From Paractinoplanes durhamensis (GTDB lineage: Bacteria > Actinomycetota > Actinomycetes > Mycobacteriales > Micromonosporaceae), in contig NZ_BOML01000023.1 of the NCBI RefSeq assembly GCF_016862175.1, forward strand, positions 1 through 59,398: a DNA stretch of 59,398 nt. The letters are read 5' to 3'. Below the pieces are notes generated by a model. The model was not told the origin of the DNA, searched no databases, and saw nothing but the letters and a program-made list of their open reading frames with translations. Below are positions 1-8,644 of the stretch, one piece after another; within the stretch, counting starts at the first letter, position 1, and each line of letters starts with the position of its first letter. A program made the position numbers and the translations under genes.

Positions 1-145
1 CTTGCCCTCGGGGCTTTCGTCCGACCCGCGAAACAGTACACAGTTATTCACCGCGACTATTTCTCGGGGTTGTCTCCAGGACGGCCGCTGCGTCGAACCG
101 AAGTTCTCCGCTCGCTCGCCCGTCTCCCTGGCGACTTGGAGAACA

Positions 146-874
146 TTACAGCCTGTTCTCCGGACCGCCAAATCGGCCCCCCACCTTTTCGCCCCGTTCC
201 AACTCAAGAGTGAGCCCGTCAAGGAAAAACCCCAGCGCAGAAGCGTATGCGGACCCCGACATGGCCTGTTCGAGCGAGCCCGCACAGGCCGCGATGTTCG
301 GATGAGAACCGGAAGGTAACCCTGCGTAGACGTCTCCCCACGCGGCGACATCCCCGGCACCCGAGAGTGCGAGGGCGGCCGCGTCGAGCATCGCGTAGCC
401 GAGGGTGAGGTCGATGAACGCGTGATAGCTGCGTGACGCGGCGGCGACCCCAAAGCCGGCCCCTCGCAGAATCCCCAGCCCGACCTCCACCGCCTGGATC
501 TCGTGCACCCGCCCGGTCACTCGCGCCGCGGTCAGCACCGCAGCCCGCGGACGGGCCAGACAGCCCGCGTAGATCCGCTCCCCCATCTCGGCCAGCGCCG
601 CCCGCCAGGACGGCCCCGGAACGAAGCCGTCCAGTGCCCGCCCGATCAGCGAGTCGGCCACCGCCCGGACGAGGTCGTCGGTCCCGGTGAAGTAGCGGTA
701 GATCGCGGACGGGTCGGCGCCGAGCGCGGCCCCGAGCCGCCGCACGCTCAGCCCGTCGCTCCCGTGCAGGTCGACCAGGCGGATGGCGGTGGCCACGATC
801 AGCTCGTGGCTGAGCACGGTGCCCGCCCGGGTGGGCCGGCGTCGCCGCTGGGCGCCGAGTCGATCTGCAGCCAT
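146..874 (-). CDS. TetR/AcrR-family transcriptional regulator
   Basis: A 242-residue one-domain regulator of the TetR type. A basic N-terminal arm (residues 8-17) is followed by a helix-turn-helix at about 42-62 (GLSVRRLGAALGADPSAIYR then YF), the usual TetR signature. The rest is an alpha-helical, Ala-rich ligand-binding domain with no recognisable ligand signature. The gene is divergent from the amidohydrolase at 960, with 85 bases between the starts, so that gene is its most likely target. The spacer holds GGTTGAC twice (near 916 and 933), but I see no clear palindrome. Ligand unknown. Confidence 0.85.
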   Translation of the reverse strand: MAADRLGAQRRRRPTRAGTVLSHELIVATAIRLVDLHGSDGLSVRRLGAALGADPSAIYRYFTGTDDLVRAVADSLIGRALDGFVPGPSWRAALAEMGERIYAGCLARPRAAVLTAARVTGRVHEIQAVEVGLGILRGAGFGVAAASRSYHAFIDLTLGYAMLDAAALALSGAGDVAAWGDVYAGLPSGSHPNIAACAGSLEQAMSGSAYASALGFFLDGLTLELERGEKVGGRFGGPENRL

Positions 875-959
875 CGGGCGACCTTATGACAACGGGGTTG
901 ACCGGACCAGGCCGCGATGCTGAGGTTGACGGGCCGACCCCGAGAAAGAAGGCCATCAC

Positions 960-2570
960 ATGCCCGCAGACCTGGTGTTTCACGGCGGATCGGTGTTCAC
1001 CGGCAGTGGGCTGAGCGAAGATGCGGTCGCGGTCGAGGACGGGCGGATAGTCGCGGTCGGCGACGTCCGTGAGCACACCGGCCCGGTAACCGAGGTGATC
1101 GACCTCAACGGCCGGCTGCTGCTCCCCGGCTTCCAGGACGCGCACATCCATGCCGTGATGGGCGGTGTCGAGCTCGGCCAGTGCGACCTGACCGGCACCA
1201 CCGACCTCGGCGAGTACCTGCGGCGGATCGGCGAGTTCGCCGATCGGAACCCGGACGCCGAGTGGATCGTCGGCGGCGGTTGGTCGATGGAGAGCTTCGA
1301 GGGCGGGGTGCCCGGTAAGGCGCTGCTCGACCAGGTGGTCAAGGACCGGCCGGTCTACCTGATGAACCGGGACCACCACGCCGCCTGGGTGAACAGCCGC
1401 GCCCTCGAGCTGGCCGGCATCACCCGGGACACCCCCGACCCGGCCACCGGGCGGATCGACCGCGACCATGACGGCGAGCCGGTCGGTGCGCTGCAGGAGG
1501 GCGCGATGGACCTGGTCAGCGTCCCGTTGCTGACGCCCGAGGAGCGCTACGCCGGGCTGATGCGGGCCCAGCAGCTGCTGCACGCGCTGGGCATCACCGC
1601 CTGGCAGGACGCGATGGTGCGGGCGACCAACGGCTACGACGACATCTCCGACGCGTACCTGACGGCGGCGCAGAACGGGACGCTGACCGCGACCGTCGTC
1701 GGTGCTCTCTGGTGGGACCGGGAACGCGGCGCCGAGCAGATCGACGACCTGCTCGCCGGCCGCGACGCCCTCACCGTCGGCCGGCTGCGCTGCGACTCGG
1801 TCAAGCTGATGCTGGACGGGATCGCGGAGAACTTCACGGCCGCGATGACCGAGCCCTATCGCGATGCGTGCGGCTGCGCGACGACCAACCGCGGGTTGTC
1901 CTTCATCGACCCGGAGCAGCTCCCGGCGTACGTCAGCAAGCTTGTCGAACACCGCTTCCAGCCGCACTTCCACGCCCTCGGTGACCAGGCAGTGCGCAAT
2001 GCTCTGGATGCCGTCGAGGCCGCGCAGCGGGCGCACGGCCCGCGGGACACCCGGCCGCACCTGGCCCACCTGCAGGTCGTGCATCCGCAGGATGTGCCGC
2101 GATTCGCGGCGCTCGGGGCGACGGCCAACATGCAGCCGTACTGGGCGGCGCACGAGCCGCAGATGGACGAGCTGACCATCCCGTTCCTGGATCCGGCGCT
2201 GGCCGGGTGGCAGTACCCGTTCGGGGACCTGCTGCGGGCCGGGGCGCGGCTGGCCGGGGGCAGTGACTGGCCGGTGAGCACGCCCGATCCGCTGCAGGGC
2301 ATTCATGTGGCGGTGAACCGGGCGCACCACGGCGAGGGCTACCAGAGTTTCCTGCCCGCGCAGGCCCTGGATCTGGCGGCCGCGCTCACGGCGTACACCA
2401 GTGGGTCGGCGTTCGTGAATCACCTGGATGACACCGGCAGCATCCGCCCGGGCTTCCGGGCGGACCTCGTCGTCCTCGACCGCGACATCTTCGCCGAGCC
2501 GGCCGCGGAGATCGGCGACGCGACGGTGGCGCTGACGTTCGTCGACGGGAAGGCCGTCTACGAGGGCTGA
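960..2570 (+). CDS. Amidohydrolase family 3 (YtcJ-like) metal-dependent hydrolase
   Basis: A 536-residue protein of the amidohydrolase superfamily (YtcJ / N-substituted formamide deformylase-like). The metal-binding HxH is at residues 62-64 (QDAHIHAV) after a short N-terminal beta domain. Further conserved blocks are VKLMLDGIAENF, FHALGDQAV, HLQVVHP and a C-terminal GGSDWPVSTPDPLQGI that carries the last metal Asp. Members cleave amide or imide-like bonds; the substrate cannot be read from sequence. AGAAGG lies about 8 bases before the ATG. The 3' end overlaps the convergent transporter gene by 13 bases. Probably controlled by the divergent TetR protein. Confidence 0.85.
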   Translation: MPADLVFHGGSVFTGSGLSEDAVAVEDGRIVAVGDVREHTGPVTEVIDLNGRLLLPGFQDAHIHAVMGGVELGQCDLTGTTDLGEYLRRIGEFADRNPDAEWIVGGGWSMESFEGGVPGKALLDQVVKDRPVYLMNRDHHAAWVNSRALELAGITRDTPDPATGRIDRDHDGEPVGALQEGAMDLVSVPLLTPEERYAGLMRAQQLLHALGITAWQDAMVRATNGYDDISDAYLTAAQNGTLTATVVGALWWDRERGAEQIDDLLAGRDALTVGRLRCDSVKLMLDGIAENFTAAMTEPYRDACGCATTNRGLSFIDPEQLPAYVSKLVEHRFQPHFHALGDQAVRNALDAVEAAQRAHGPRDTRPHLAHLQVVHPQDVPRFAALGATANMQPYWAAHEPQMDELTIPFLDPALAGWQYPFGDLLRAGARLAGGSDWPVSTPDPLQGIHVAVNRAHHGEGYQSFLPAQALDLAAALTAYTSGSAFVNHLDDTGSIRPGFRADLVVLDRDIFAEPAAEIGDATVALTFVDGKAVYEG

Positions 2571-4261
2571 GTCCAGGTGGTGCCGGTTTCGCGGCGGTAG
2601 GCGGCGACCGCGTCGTCGATGGTCGGGAAGAAGTGCGCGGGGTCGATCACCCGGGTCAGCTGGTAGCGGTCGACCTTCTCGTGCACCGGGGTCTTCATCT
2701 CGGCGAAGACCAGGGAGATGCCGGCGTCGTTGAGTTCGCGGTCGAGCTCCTCGAGGACGTCGGCGGCGGTCGTGTCGACGTCGGTGATCGGCTCGGCGGC
2801 GATGACGATCCAGCGCAGGCCGGGTTCGGTGCGGGCGAACTCGCGGAGCCGGTCGCGGAAGACCCGGACGTTCGCGAAGACCAGCGGCGCGTCGAACCGG
2901 AACAGCACGAGCCCGGGCAGGTGGGCGGCGTCCGGGTAGGTGCGGGTGTCGTGGAAGCCGTCGACGCCGTCGGCCCGGCCGAGAACCGCCTGGTAGGGCC
3001 ACCAGACGCGGCGGAAGACGTTGAGCACGCTCAGCGCGACGGCGATCGCCATGCCGGGCAGCACACCGAGCACGGCGACGCCGAGGAAGGCCGCCACCGC
3101 CAGCCAGAACTCGACCTTGCGGCGCCGCCACAGCGACGCCATCGCGGGCAGGTCGGCGAGCGAGATCGCGGCGGCGATGACGACCGCGGCCAGGGTGGGT
3201 TGCGGCAGGTTCTTCAGCAGGCCGGGGGCGATCAGCAGCAGCAGGCCGATGGCGACCGCGCCGACGACGCCGGTGAGCTGGGTGCGGGCGCCGGCCTGCT
3301 GGGCGACGGCGGTGCGCGAGCCGCTGGTGCTGACCGGGAAGCCTTGGAAGAACGAGGCGGCGACGTTGGCCGCGCCGATGCCGACCATCTCCTGGTTGCC
3401 GCGCACCTCCCGGCCGGTGCGGGCGGCGAACGCGGACGCCGTGGAGATGGTGTCGGTCAGCGAGACCACGGTGATGCCGATCGCGCCGGCGGCGAGCACG
3501 GCCAGGTCGTCGAGCCCGGCCGACGGCAGCTCCGGCGTCGGCAGCCCCTGCGGGAGGGTGCCGACCACGCGGACGCCGAGGTCGAGCAGCGGCACGGCGA
3601 GCGTGGACAGCACCACCGCGAGCAGGACGCCCGGCACCCGCGGCGCCAGCCGGCCCAGCACCAGCATCACCACCAGGCCGAACACACCGACCGCCACCGC
3701 CGTCGGCACGACCTTGCCGGCCGCGATCCCCCGCATCAGCTCAGCGGTCTCCCCCAGCAGGCCGTCGCCGCCGGCCGAGAAGCCGAACAGCTTCGGCAGC
3801 TGGCCGATCAGGATGGTCAGGGCGAGGCCGTTGAGGTAGCCGACCTGCGTCGGGTGCGACAGCAGGTCGGCGAGGAAGCCCAGCTTGGCGAAGCCGGCCA
3901 CGAGCAGCATCACGCCGACCATCAGGGAGAGGGTGGCGGCCAGGCCGACCTTCTCGGCGGGCAGCGCGGTGGCGCCGACCGCCCCGACGAGCACGGTCGC
4001 GATCATCGGGCCGAGCGACGAGTCCGGCCCGAGCACGAGCACTCGCGACGGGCCGAAGACCGCGTAGGCGAGCAGGCAGACCATCGACGTGTACAGGCCG
4101 GTGATCGGCGGCAGGCCGGCCAGCTCGGCGTAGGCCATCCCCTGCGGCACGAGCAGCGTGGTCAGCACGATCCCGGCCATCAGGTCACGCGGCAGCCAGG
4201 CGACCCGATAGCTCCGGACCGCCGTCACCCCCGGCACCCACCGCGCAACATCAACCGCCAC
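2558..4261 (-). CDS. SulP-family anion transporter with STAS domain
   Basis: A 567-residue inner-membrane protein. Residues ~25-420 form about 10-12 hydrophobic helices with the SulP signature near the N-terminus (GIVLTTLLVPQGMAYAELAG). A STAS domain follows from ~440 to the end (DAPLVFANVRVFRDRL and TDVDTTAADVLEEL). Family members carry sulfate, bicarbonate or other anions, usually with H+ or Na+. The length is typical. No sulfate-assimilation gene lies nearby, so the anion is not assignable. A 9-bp inverted repeat 24-50 bases upstream may be its operator. Confidence 0.9.
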   Translation of the reverse strand: MAVDVARWVPGVTAVRSYRVAWLPRDLMAGIVLTTLLVPQGMAYAELAGLPPITGLYTSMVCLLAYAVFGPSRVLVLGPDSSLGPMIATVLVGAVGATALPAEKVGLAATLSLMVGVMLLVAGFAKLGFLADLLSHPTQVGYLNGLALTILIGQLPKLFGFSAGGDGLLGETAELMRGIAAGKVVPTAVAVGVFGLVVMLVLGRLAPRVPGVLLAVVLSTLAVPLLDLGVRVVGTLPQGLPTPELPSAGLDDLAVLAAGAIGITVVSLTDTISTASAFAARTGREVRGNQEMVGIGAANVAASFFQGFPVSTSGSRTAVAQQAGARTQLTGVVGAVAIGLLLLIAPGLLKNLPQPTLAAVVIAAAISLADLPAMASLWRRRKVEFWLAVAAFLGVAVLGVLPGMAIAVALSVLNVFRRVWWPYQAVLGRADGVDGFHDTRTYPDAAHLPGLVLFRFDAPLVFANVRVFRDRLREFARTEPGLRWIVIAAEPITDVDTTAADVLEELDRELNDAGISLVFAEMKTPVHEKVDRYQLTRVIDPAHFFPTIDDAVAAYRRETGTTWTQPS

Positions 4262-4284
4262 CGGCCCAACCTATCGGCGGCTGA

Positions 4285-4311
4285 CGCTCAGCGTTTCACT
4301 CGCGCTGAGCG
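4285..4311. promoter_or_regulatory. Inverted repeat upstream of the SulP gene
   Basis: Perfect 9-bp arms CGCTCAGCG and CGCTGAGCG separated by 9 bases. It begins 24 bases upstream of the transporter's ATG on the minus strand, in a 121-base spacer with no other gene. The position fits an operator or 5'-UTR hairpin; the binding protein is unknown. Confidence 0.4.
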
Positions 4312-4382
4312 ATCTCCCTTTCAAGATCCGATTAGTACGACGTCGGGGCCCCCGGAAATACGGTGTTGCCCGCCTGCTCATG

Positions 4383-5498
4383 TCAGCGGTGGGGCGCGCT
4401 GCGGGATTTCGGTGCGCTGGGACCGGGGCGGGACGCGGCCGGCGAGATGGGCGGGCGGGTCAGGGCGTCACCGTCTCGCCGTTGCCGCGGCACGCAGGTG
4501 ACGGGCTCGGGTTTCGCGGTGCTCGGCGTCGATTTGGGCGTCGGCGCCGATTTGGGCGCGCGTGCCGATTCCGGCGTCAGCGCCGATCTGGGCGTCGTTG
4601 TCGCTTCGGGCTGCGGGGCGTCGGCGAGGAGCAGGGCGAGGGGTGCGCACGGGACCAGGGCGGAGAGCTGCGCCCATGACGTGAGCAGCGGATAGGCGGC
4701 CAGGGTCGGGACCGAGCCGTAGAGCCTGGGGGCCGGGAGGGCCCGCATCGCGACCGGGGCGGGGAGTTCGCGGGGCGCGGGCTGTGGGGTCGGCGCCGGC
4801 GCGGGCTCGGCCGAGCGGGACAGCGGGGTCACCACGGACAGGACGACGGCCAGCAGGCCGACGGCGGCGATCGCGTCGAGCCAGTAGTGGTTGCCGGTCA
4901 CTACCACTACCAGCAGTGTCGTAATCGGGTGGGCCAGCCACAGCCAGCGCCAGCGCGAACGACTTGCCGCGATCAGCGCGATCGCCACGGCCAGGGCCCA
5001 GCCGACGTGCAGGGACGGCATGGCGGCGTACTGGTTGCTGAGGGTGTCGGTGCTCGGGGATCCGTACACCGAAGGGCCGTAGATCTTGCCGGTGTCGATC
5101 AAGTGGGCGGCGGCGAGCATGCGCGGCGGGGCCAGTGGGAACAGTGCGTGGGTGACCAGCGCGAGGGCGGTCAGCGAGGCGAGGGTGCGGCGGAACCACA
5201 GGTAGATCTCGGGGCGGCGCAGGTAGAGCCAGATCAGGGTGGCGGCGGTGGCCGGGAAGTGGACGTACGCGTAGTAGCTGTTCGCGAGCCGGACCAGGCC
5301 GGTGTGGCCGAGGATGGTGGCCTGCAGGGCGGCCTCGCTGGGCAGGTGGACGAGGCGTTCGAGGTCCCAGACGGTCTGCGCGTTGGTGAAGGACTCGCCG
5401 ACGTGCCCCTCGACCAGGATGCGGCCCAGCTTGTAGGCCAGGAACAGCGCCGCCACCAGCAGGATCTCGCGTACGGCACGCGCTAGCTTTCCGGACAT
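4383..5498 (-). CDS. PAP2-superfamily membrane phosphatase-like protein with Ala/Pro-rich tail
   Basis: A 371-residue integral membrane protein. Residues 1-225 hold five or six hydrophobic helices and the PAP2 signature motifs: PSLHVGW at 161-167 and GNHYWLDAI at 202-210, supplying the catalytic His residues (H164, H204) and Asp (D208). It resembles the actinobacterial PAP2_3 / inositolphosphotransferase-like group acting on lipid phosphates or phosphoinositides. Residues ~228-371 are a low-complexity Ala/Pro/Ser/Lys tail built on degenerate PKSAPTPKS-like repeats (about 4520-4610), probably cytoplasmic and disordered. The tail reads in frame with normal codon use, so I take it as real. Confidence 0.8.
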   Translation of the reverse strand: MSGKLARAVREILLVAALFLAYKLGRILVEGHVGESFTNAQTVWDLERLVHLPSEAALQATILGHTGLVRLANSYYAYVHFPATAATLIWLYLRRPEIYLWFRRTLASLTALALVTHALFPLAPPRMLAAAHLIDTGKIYGPSVYGSPSTDTLSNQYAAMPSLHVGWALAVAIALIAASRSRWRWLWLAHPITTLLVVVVTGNHYWLDAIAAVGLLAVVLSVVTPLSRSAEPAPAPTPQPAPRELPAPVAMRALPAPRLYGSVPTLAAYPLLTSWAQLSALVPCAPLALLLADAPQPEATTTPRSALTPESARAPKSAPTPKSTPSTAKPEPVTCVPRQRRDGDALTRPPISPAASRPGPSAPKSRSAPHR

Positions 5499-5636
5499 CC
5501 GGCACCTCCGCCTGGCGGGGACCGGGCGGGCACCCCTCCGTGCCGCAGGTCCAGAACTCCAGCATCAGCCCGAAGTTGCCCAATGAGCAATGATCCCGGC
5601 TGAGTCCTGGGTCACCCTCTCAGGCTCAGCACAGGT

Positions 5637-6602
5637 TCACTTGACGGCGATCGGGTTGATCGGGGAGCCGACCGCGCCGGTGATCGGCAGCGGTGCGGCG
5701 GTCAGCCAGAAGTCGTAGACGCCGTCGGCGGCGCAGTCGGCAGCGAGGGCGTCCGGGTCCCACATCTCGCCGAGGAACAGCCCGATGTGCGGGATGGCCA
5801 CCTGGTGCAGGGGCTGGAAGGCGTCGTCGAACTCGTTCGGCCGCACCTCGAAACCCCAGGTGTCGGTGGCGATCGCGGCGATCTCGGTGGTGTGCAGCCA
5901 GTCCGCGGTGGTGAAGGACAGGCCCGGCGCGGGGCCACCGGCGTAGTCGCCCCAGCCGTCGCGGCGGGTCCGGGCCAGCTGGCCGGTCCGGATCAGCACG
6001 ATGTCGCCGCGGCCGACCTGCGCGGACGGGCCTTGGCGGGCGATCGTGTCGGCGAGGTGGTCGGCGGTGATCGCGAACCCGTCCGGCAGCTCGCCGTCGG
6101 TGCCGATCGCCCGGCCCACGTCGAGCAGCACGCCGCGGCCGGCGATCACGCCGGCCACCGTCTCGATGCCGGTGAAGCCGTCGCCGAGGCTGGTCACCGT
6201 CTCGGCGGCCTTCCGGCCGTTCCAGGCGTACCCGTGGTCGAAGATGTGGCCGAGGCCGTCCCACTGGGTCGAGCACTGCAGCGGCATGGCGATGACGTCG
6301 TCGGCGCCGCCGATGCCGTGCGGGAAGCCCTGGATGCCGGCCGCCGCGTCGGTGCCGGTGTCGAGCATGGTGTGCACCGGGTTGGTACGGCGGCGCCAGC
6401 CTTTTTGCGGGCCGTCCATGTCGAAGGACTGCGCCAGCGAGAAGGAGACGCCCCGGCGGATCAGCGCGGCGGCGGCCAGGCGCTTGTCGTCGGTCAGGAA
6501 GTTCATCGTGCCGCGGACGTCGTCGGCCCCCCAGCGCCCCCAGTTGGAGCAGCGCTTGGCGGCCGCGGCGACGGCGCCCTCCGGGTCGGTGCGGTCGATC
6601 AT
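5637..6602 (-). CDS. Cyclase-family (kynurenine formamidase-like) hydrolase
   Basis: A 321-residue protein of the putative cyclase family (PF04199), whose members are metal-dependent hydrolases such as kynurenine formamidase. The metal-site region reads LQCSTQWDGLGHIF (near residues 100-113), a variant of HxGTHxDxPxH with the first His replaced, as in the larger 'STQWDGL' subgroup. The open frame runs far upstream, but the ATG at 6602 overlaps the previous stop by 4 bases (ATGA), fixing the start. Last gene of the ring-cleavage operon; it probably hydrolyses a late intermediate or an amide/lactone side group. Substrate unknown. Confidence 0.82.
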   Translation of the reverse strand: MIDRTDPEGAVAAAAKRCSNWGRWGADDVRGTMNFLTDDKRLAAAALIRRGVSFSLAQSFDMDGPQKGWRRRTNPVHTMLDTGTDAAAGIQGFPHGIGGADDVIAMPLQCSTQWDGLGHIFDHGYAWNGRKAAETVTSLGDGFTGIETVAGVIAGRGVLLDVGRAIGTDGELPDGFAITADHLADTIARQGPSAQVGRGDIVLIRTGQLARTRRDGWGDYAGGPAPGLSFTTADWLHTTEIAAIATDTWGFEVRPNEFDDAFQPLHQVAIPHIGLFLGEMWDPDALAADCAADGVYDFWLTAAPLPITGAVGSPINPIAVK

Positions 6603-7735
6603 GCCGAGGTCCCGAAGGTGTCGGCGATCCAGTCGGCGATGAAGACGCTCACGTGCGGCAGGTGGTCGAGGCCGATGTGCTCGGCGCCGCCCTCGGCCGG
6701 GGTGAAGACCCGCAGCTCGCGCCGGGGGCTGTTGACCGCCTGCTCGTAGGAGCGGTGCGCGTACTTCAGCGGGATCTGCCGGTCGTTCTCGCCGTGCGCG
6801 ATCAGGAACGGCACGGTGATCTGCTCGACCACCCCGTCGAGGTGCACGTTCGCGGCCTTCTTGATGAACGTGTCGAGGTCGGTCTCGCCCCACACCCACA
6901 TGACGTGGTCCCAGTAGTGCGGGACCGGGTGCTCGCCCTCGCGTTCGAGGCGGCGCAGCTGCACCTCGCCCCAGTTGTGGTTGGCGCCCCACGCGACGCA
7001 GAGGGCCAGGCGCTTCTCGAAGGCGGCGGCCCGGGGCGCGTAGTAGCCGCCGAGCGACCAGCCGACCAGCCCGATCCGGCCGGCGTCGACGTCGCCGCGG
7101 GCGAGCAGGTAGTCGACGCAGGCGGTGGCCCAGTCCTCGGACTCGACCCGGGAGGTGAGCCCGCCGAAGCGCAGCGCCTCGCCGCTGCCGGGGCAGTCGA
7201 CCATCAGGGTGGAGATGCCGCGGGCGGCCAGCTCGTGCGGGAAGCTGGAGACGTACATGTGCTCCTTGGTGGAGTCCAGCCCGTTGAACATGATGATGAC
7301 CGGTGTGCCCGGCCCGGCCGACTTGAAGTAGGCCGGCAGCGTGGTCCCCTCGAACGGGATCGCGACGCGGGTGGTGTCCGGGTCGATCAGGTCGAACGTC
7401 TTCTGCATGAGGTCGAGGCAGCGCTGGTAGATGGCCCGGCGCCCGGGGTCGTGGGCGCTCTGCATCCGCTCGGCCTGGGTGAGGTAGTTGGTGGCCCGGA
7501 AGTACAGCTGCCCGGCGGTCCGCTTCGACGTCGCCGCGGCCGCCTGCGCCTCCAGGTCGTCGACCACCGCGGTGAACGACGCCATCAGCTCCTTGGTGCC
7601 GACGTCCGACCCCTGGGCGGCCAGGTCGCGGATCGGCCGGCAGGCCCGGTCGACCTCGTCGATCAGGCCGCCGGAGTTGAGCGCGGCCACCACGCTGAGG
7701 TTCCAGACGTAGTTGCCCGGAAAGTACTCGAACAT
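6599..7735 (-). CDS. Alpha/beta hydrolase of the FrsA / 2,6-dihydroxypseudooxynicotine hydrolase type
   Basis: A 378-residue protein with a helical N-terminal cap (1-120) and an alpha/beta-hydrolase core. The nucleophile elbow GWSLGG puts Ser at 227. Acid and His candidates lie in AHGENDRQIPLKY and AEHIGLDHLP near the C-terminus. This architecture is shared with C-C-bond hydrolases such as nicotine-pathway DHPON hydrolase and with FrsA-like esterases. In an operon with an extradiol dioxygenase, hydrolysis of a ring-cleavage product or of an acyl side chain fits best. The ATG abuts the stop of the preceding gene and the 3' end overlaps the cyclase gene by 4 bases. Confidence 0.82.
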   Translation of the reverse strand: MFEYFPGNYVWNLSVVAALNSGGLIDEVDRACRPIRDLAAQGSDVGTKELMASFTAVVDDLEAQAAAATSKRTAGQLYFRATNYLTQAERMQSAHDPGRRAIYQRCLDLMQKTFDLIDPDTTRVAIPFEGTTLPAYFKSAGPGTPVIIMFNGLDSTKEHMYVSSFPHELAARGISTLMVDCPGSGEALRFGGLTSRVESEDWATACVDYLLARGDVDAGRIGLVGWSLGGYYAPRAAAFEKRLALCVAWGANHNWGEVQLRRLEREGEHPVPHYWDHVMWVWGETDLDTFIKKAANVHLDGVVEQITVPFLIAHGENDRQIPLKYAHRSYEQAVNSPRRELRVFTPAEGGAEHIGLDHLPHVSVFIADWIADTFGTSA

Positions 7736-8644
7736 CTAGCTCTCCAAAGAACGACGGCGGACGGGGCGGATGGGCGCGGCGAGCGGGGCGGACACGACTC
7801 GGTTGGTGAGGCTGCCGATGCCCTGCACGGTGAGGGTGACGACGTCGCCGTCCCGCAGCGGCGGCGGCTCCTGCTTCCCGGAGCGTCCCCACAGCTCGGC
7901 GAGGCAGCCGCCGTGGCCGACGGTGCCGGAGCCGAGCACGTCGCCGGCGACGACCCGGCTGTCCCGGGCGGCGTAGGCGAGCATGGTCTCGAACGTCCAG
8001 CCCATGTGTGACAGCAGATCGCGGCCGACCTCGACGCCGTTGACCGACGCCGTGCACTCCAGCGCGAGGAAGCCGTCCTCGTCCTTGAAGGGCGCGAGTT
8101 CGTCGGCGGTGACGATCCACGGGCCGAGGCTGCCGGCGAAGTCCTTGCCCTTGGCCGGGCCCAGGTTGACCTGCATCTCCCGGCTCTGCAGATCGCGGGC
8201 CGACCAGTCGTTGAAGATGGTGTAGCCGAAGATCTCGTGGTCCGGGCCGACGATCGCGGCCACTTCCAGCTCGAAGTCGCGGGCCACCGACGACGCCGGG
8301 AACGCGACGTCGACCGACGGGCCGGTCAGCGTGTGCGGGTTGGTGAAGTAGAAGGTCGGGGCGTCGTACCAGGCATCGGGAACTCCGCCGCGACCGTCGA
8401 CGCTGCGCCGTACCCCCTCGACATGCTCTTCGAATGCGACGAAGTCGCGGAAGGAGGCCGGCTGCAACGGCAGAAGCAATTCCACTTCCTTGCGGGGTAC
8501 GCCGTTGAGCAGCTCGACGGACTCGGCAGATCCGCGCTCGACGACGTCGCGGACGGTCAGCCCGCCGGCGAACGGCCGCACGACGTCCTCGTCGACGACG
8601 CCGGCCGCGGTCTGCGTGCCGTGCCGGAACGTGGCGATCCGCAT
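7736..8644 (-). CDS. Fumarylacetoacetate hydrolase-family protein
   Basis: A 302-residue FAH-family enzyme. Conserved features are the metal-site acidic residues in DFELEVAAIVG and IFNDWSARDLQ, the GPAKGKDF block and the C-terminal GSGTVGHGGCLAELWGR loop. The family includes 2-hydroxyhepta-2,4-diene-1,7-dioate isomerase/decarboxylase and acylpyruvate hydrolases that process meta-cleavage products. The frame is open well upstream, but the ATG at 8644 shares TGATG with the dioxygenase stop, which sets the start. Directly downstream of the dioxygenase, it is the natural candidate to act on the cleaved ring. Confidence 0.85.
   Translation of the reverse strand: MRIATFRHGTQTAAGVVDEDVVRPFAGGLTVRDVVERGSAESVELLNGVPRKEVELLLPLQPASFRDFVAFEEHVEGVRRSVDGRGGVPDAWYDAPTFYFTNPHTLTGPSVDVAFPASSVARDFELEVAAIVGPDHEIFGYTIFNDWSARDLQSREMQVNLGPAKGKDFAGSLGPWIVTADELAPFKDEDGFLALECTASVNGVEVGRDLLSHMGWTFETMLAYAARDSRVVAGDVLGSGTVGHGGCLAELWGRSGKQEPPPLRDGDVVTLTVQGIGSLTNRVVSAPLAAPIRPVRRRSLES

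Noticed and set aside
1..145. Plus-strand frame at the left edge
   Set aside because: No domain, mostly antisense to the TetR gene, and the first 145 bases show no ribosome site or family signal.
219..3131. A 970-codon minus-strand frame across the TetR, amidohydrolase and SulP genes
   Set aside because: Arg/Pro/Gly-rich composition, no recognisable domain, and it crosses three genes with clear family motifs.
2633..4501. A 622-codon plus-strand frame opposite the SulP gene
   Set aside because: Composition dominated by Gly, Arg, Asp, Gln and His with no motif; the minus strand has SulP and STAS signatures.
6603..8120. Upstream extension of the cyclase-family frame, suggesting a fusion protein
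   Set aside because: The extension is Arg/Pro-rich noise across the alpha/beta hydrolase and FAH genes; the ATGA overlap at 6599-6602 marks the real start.
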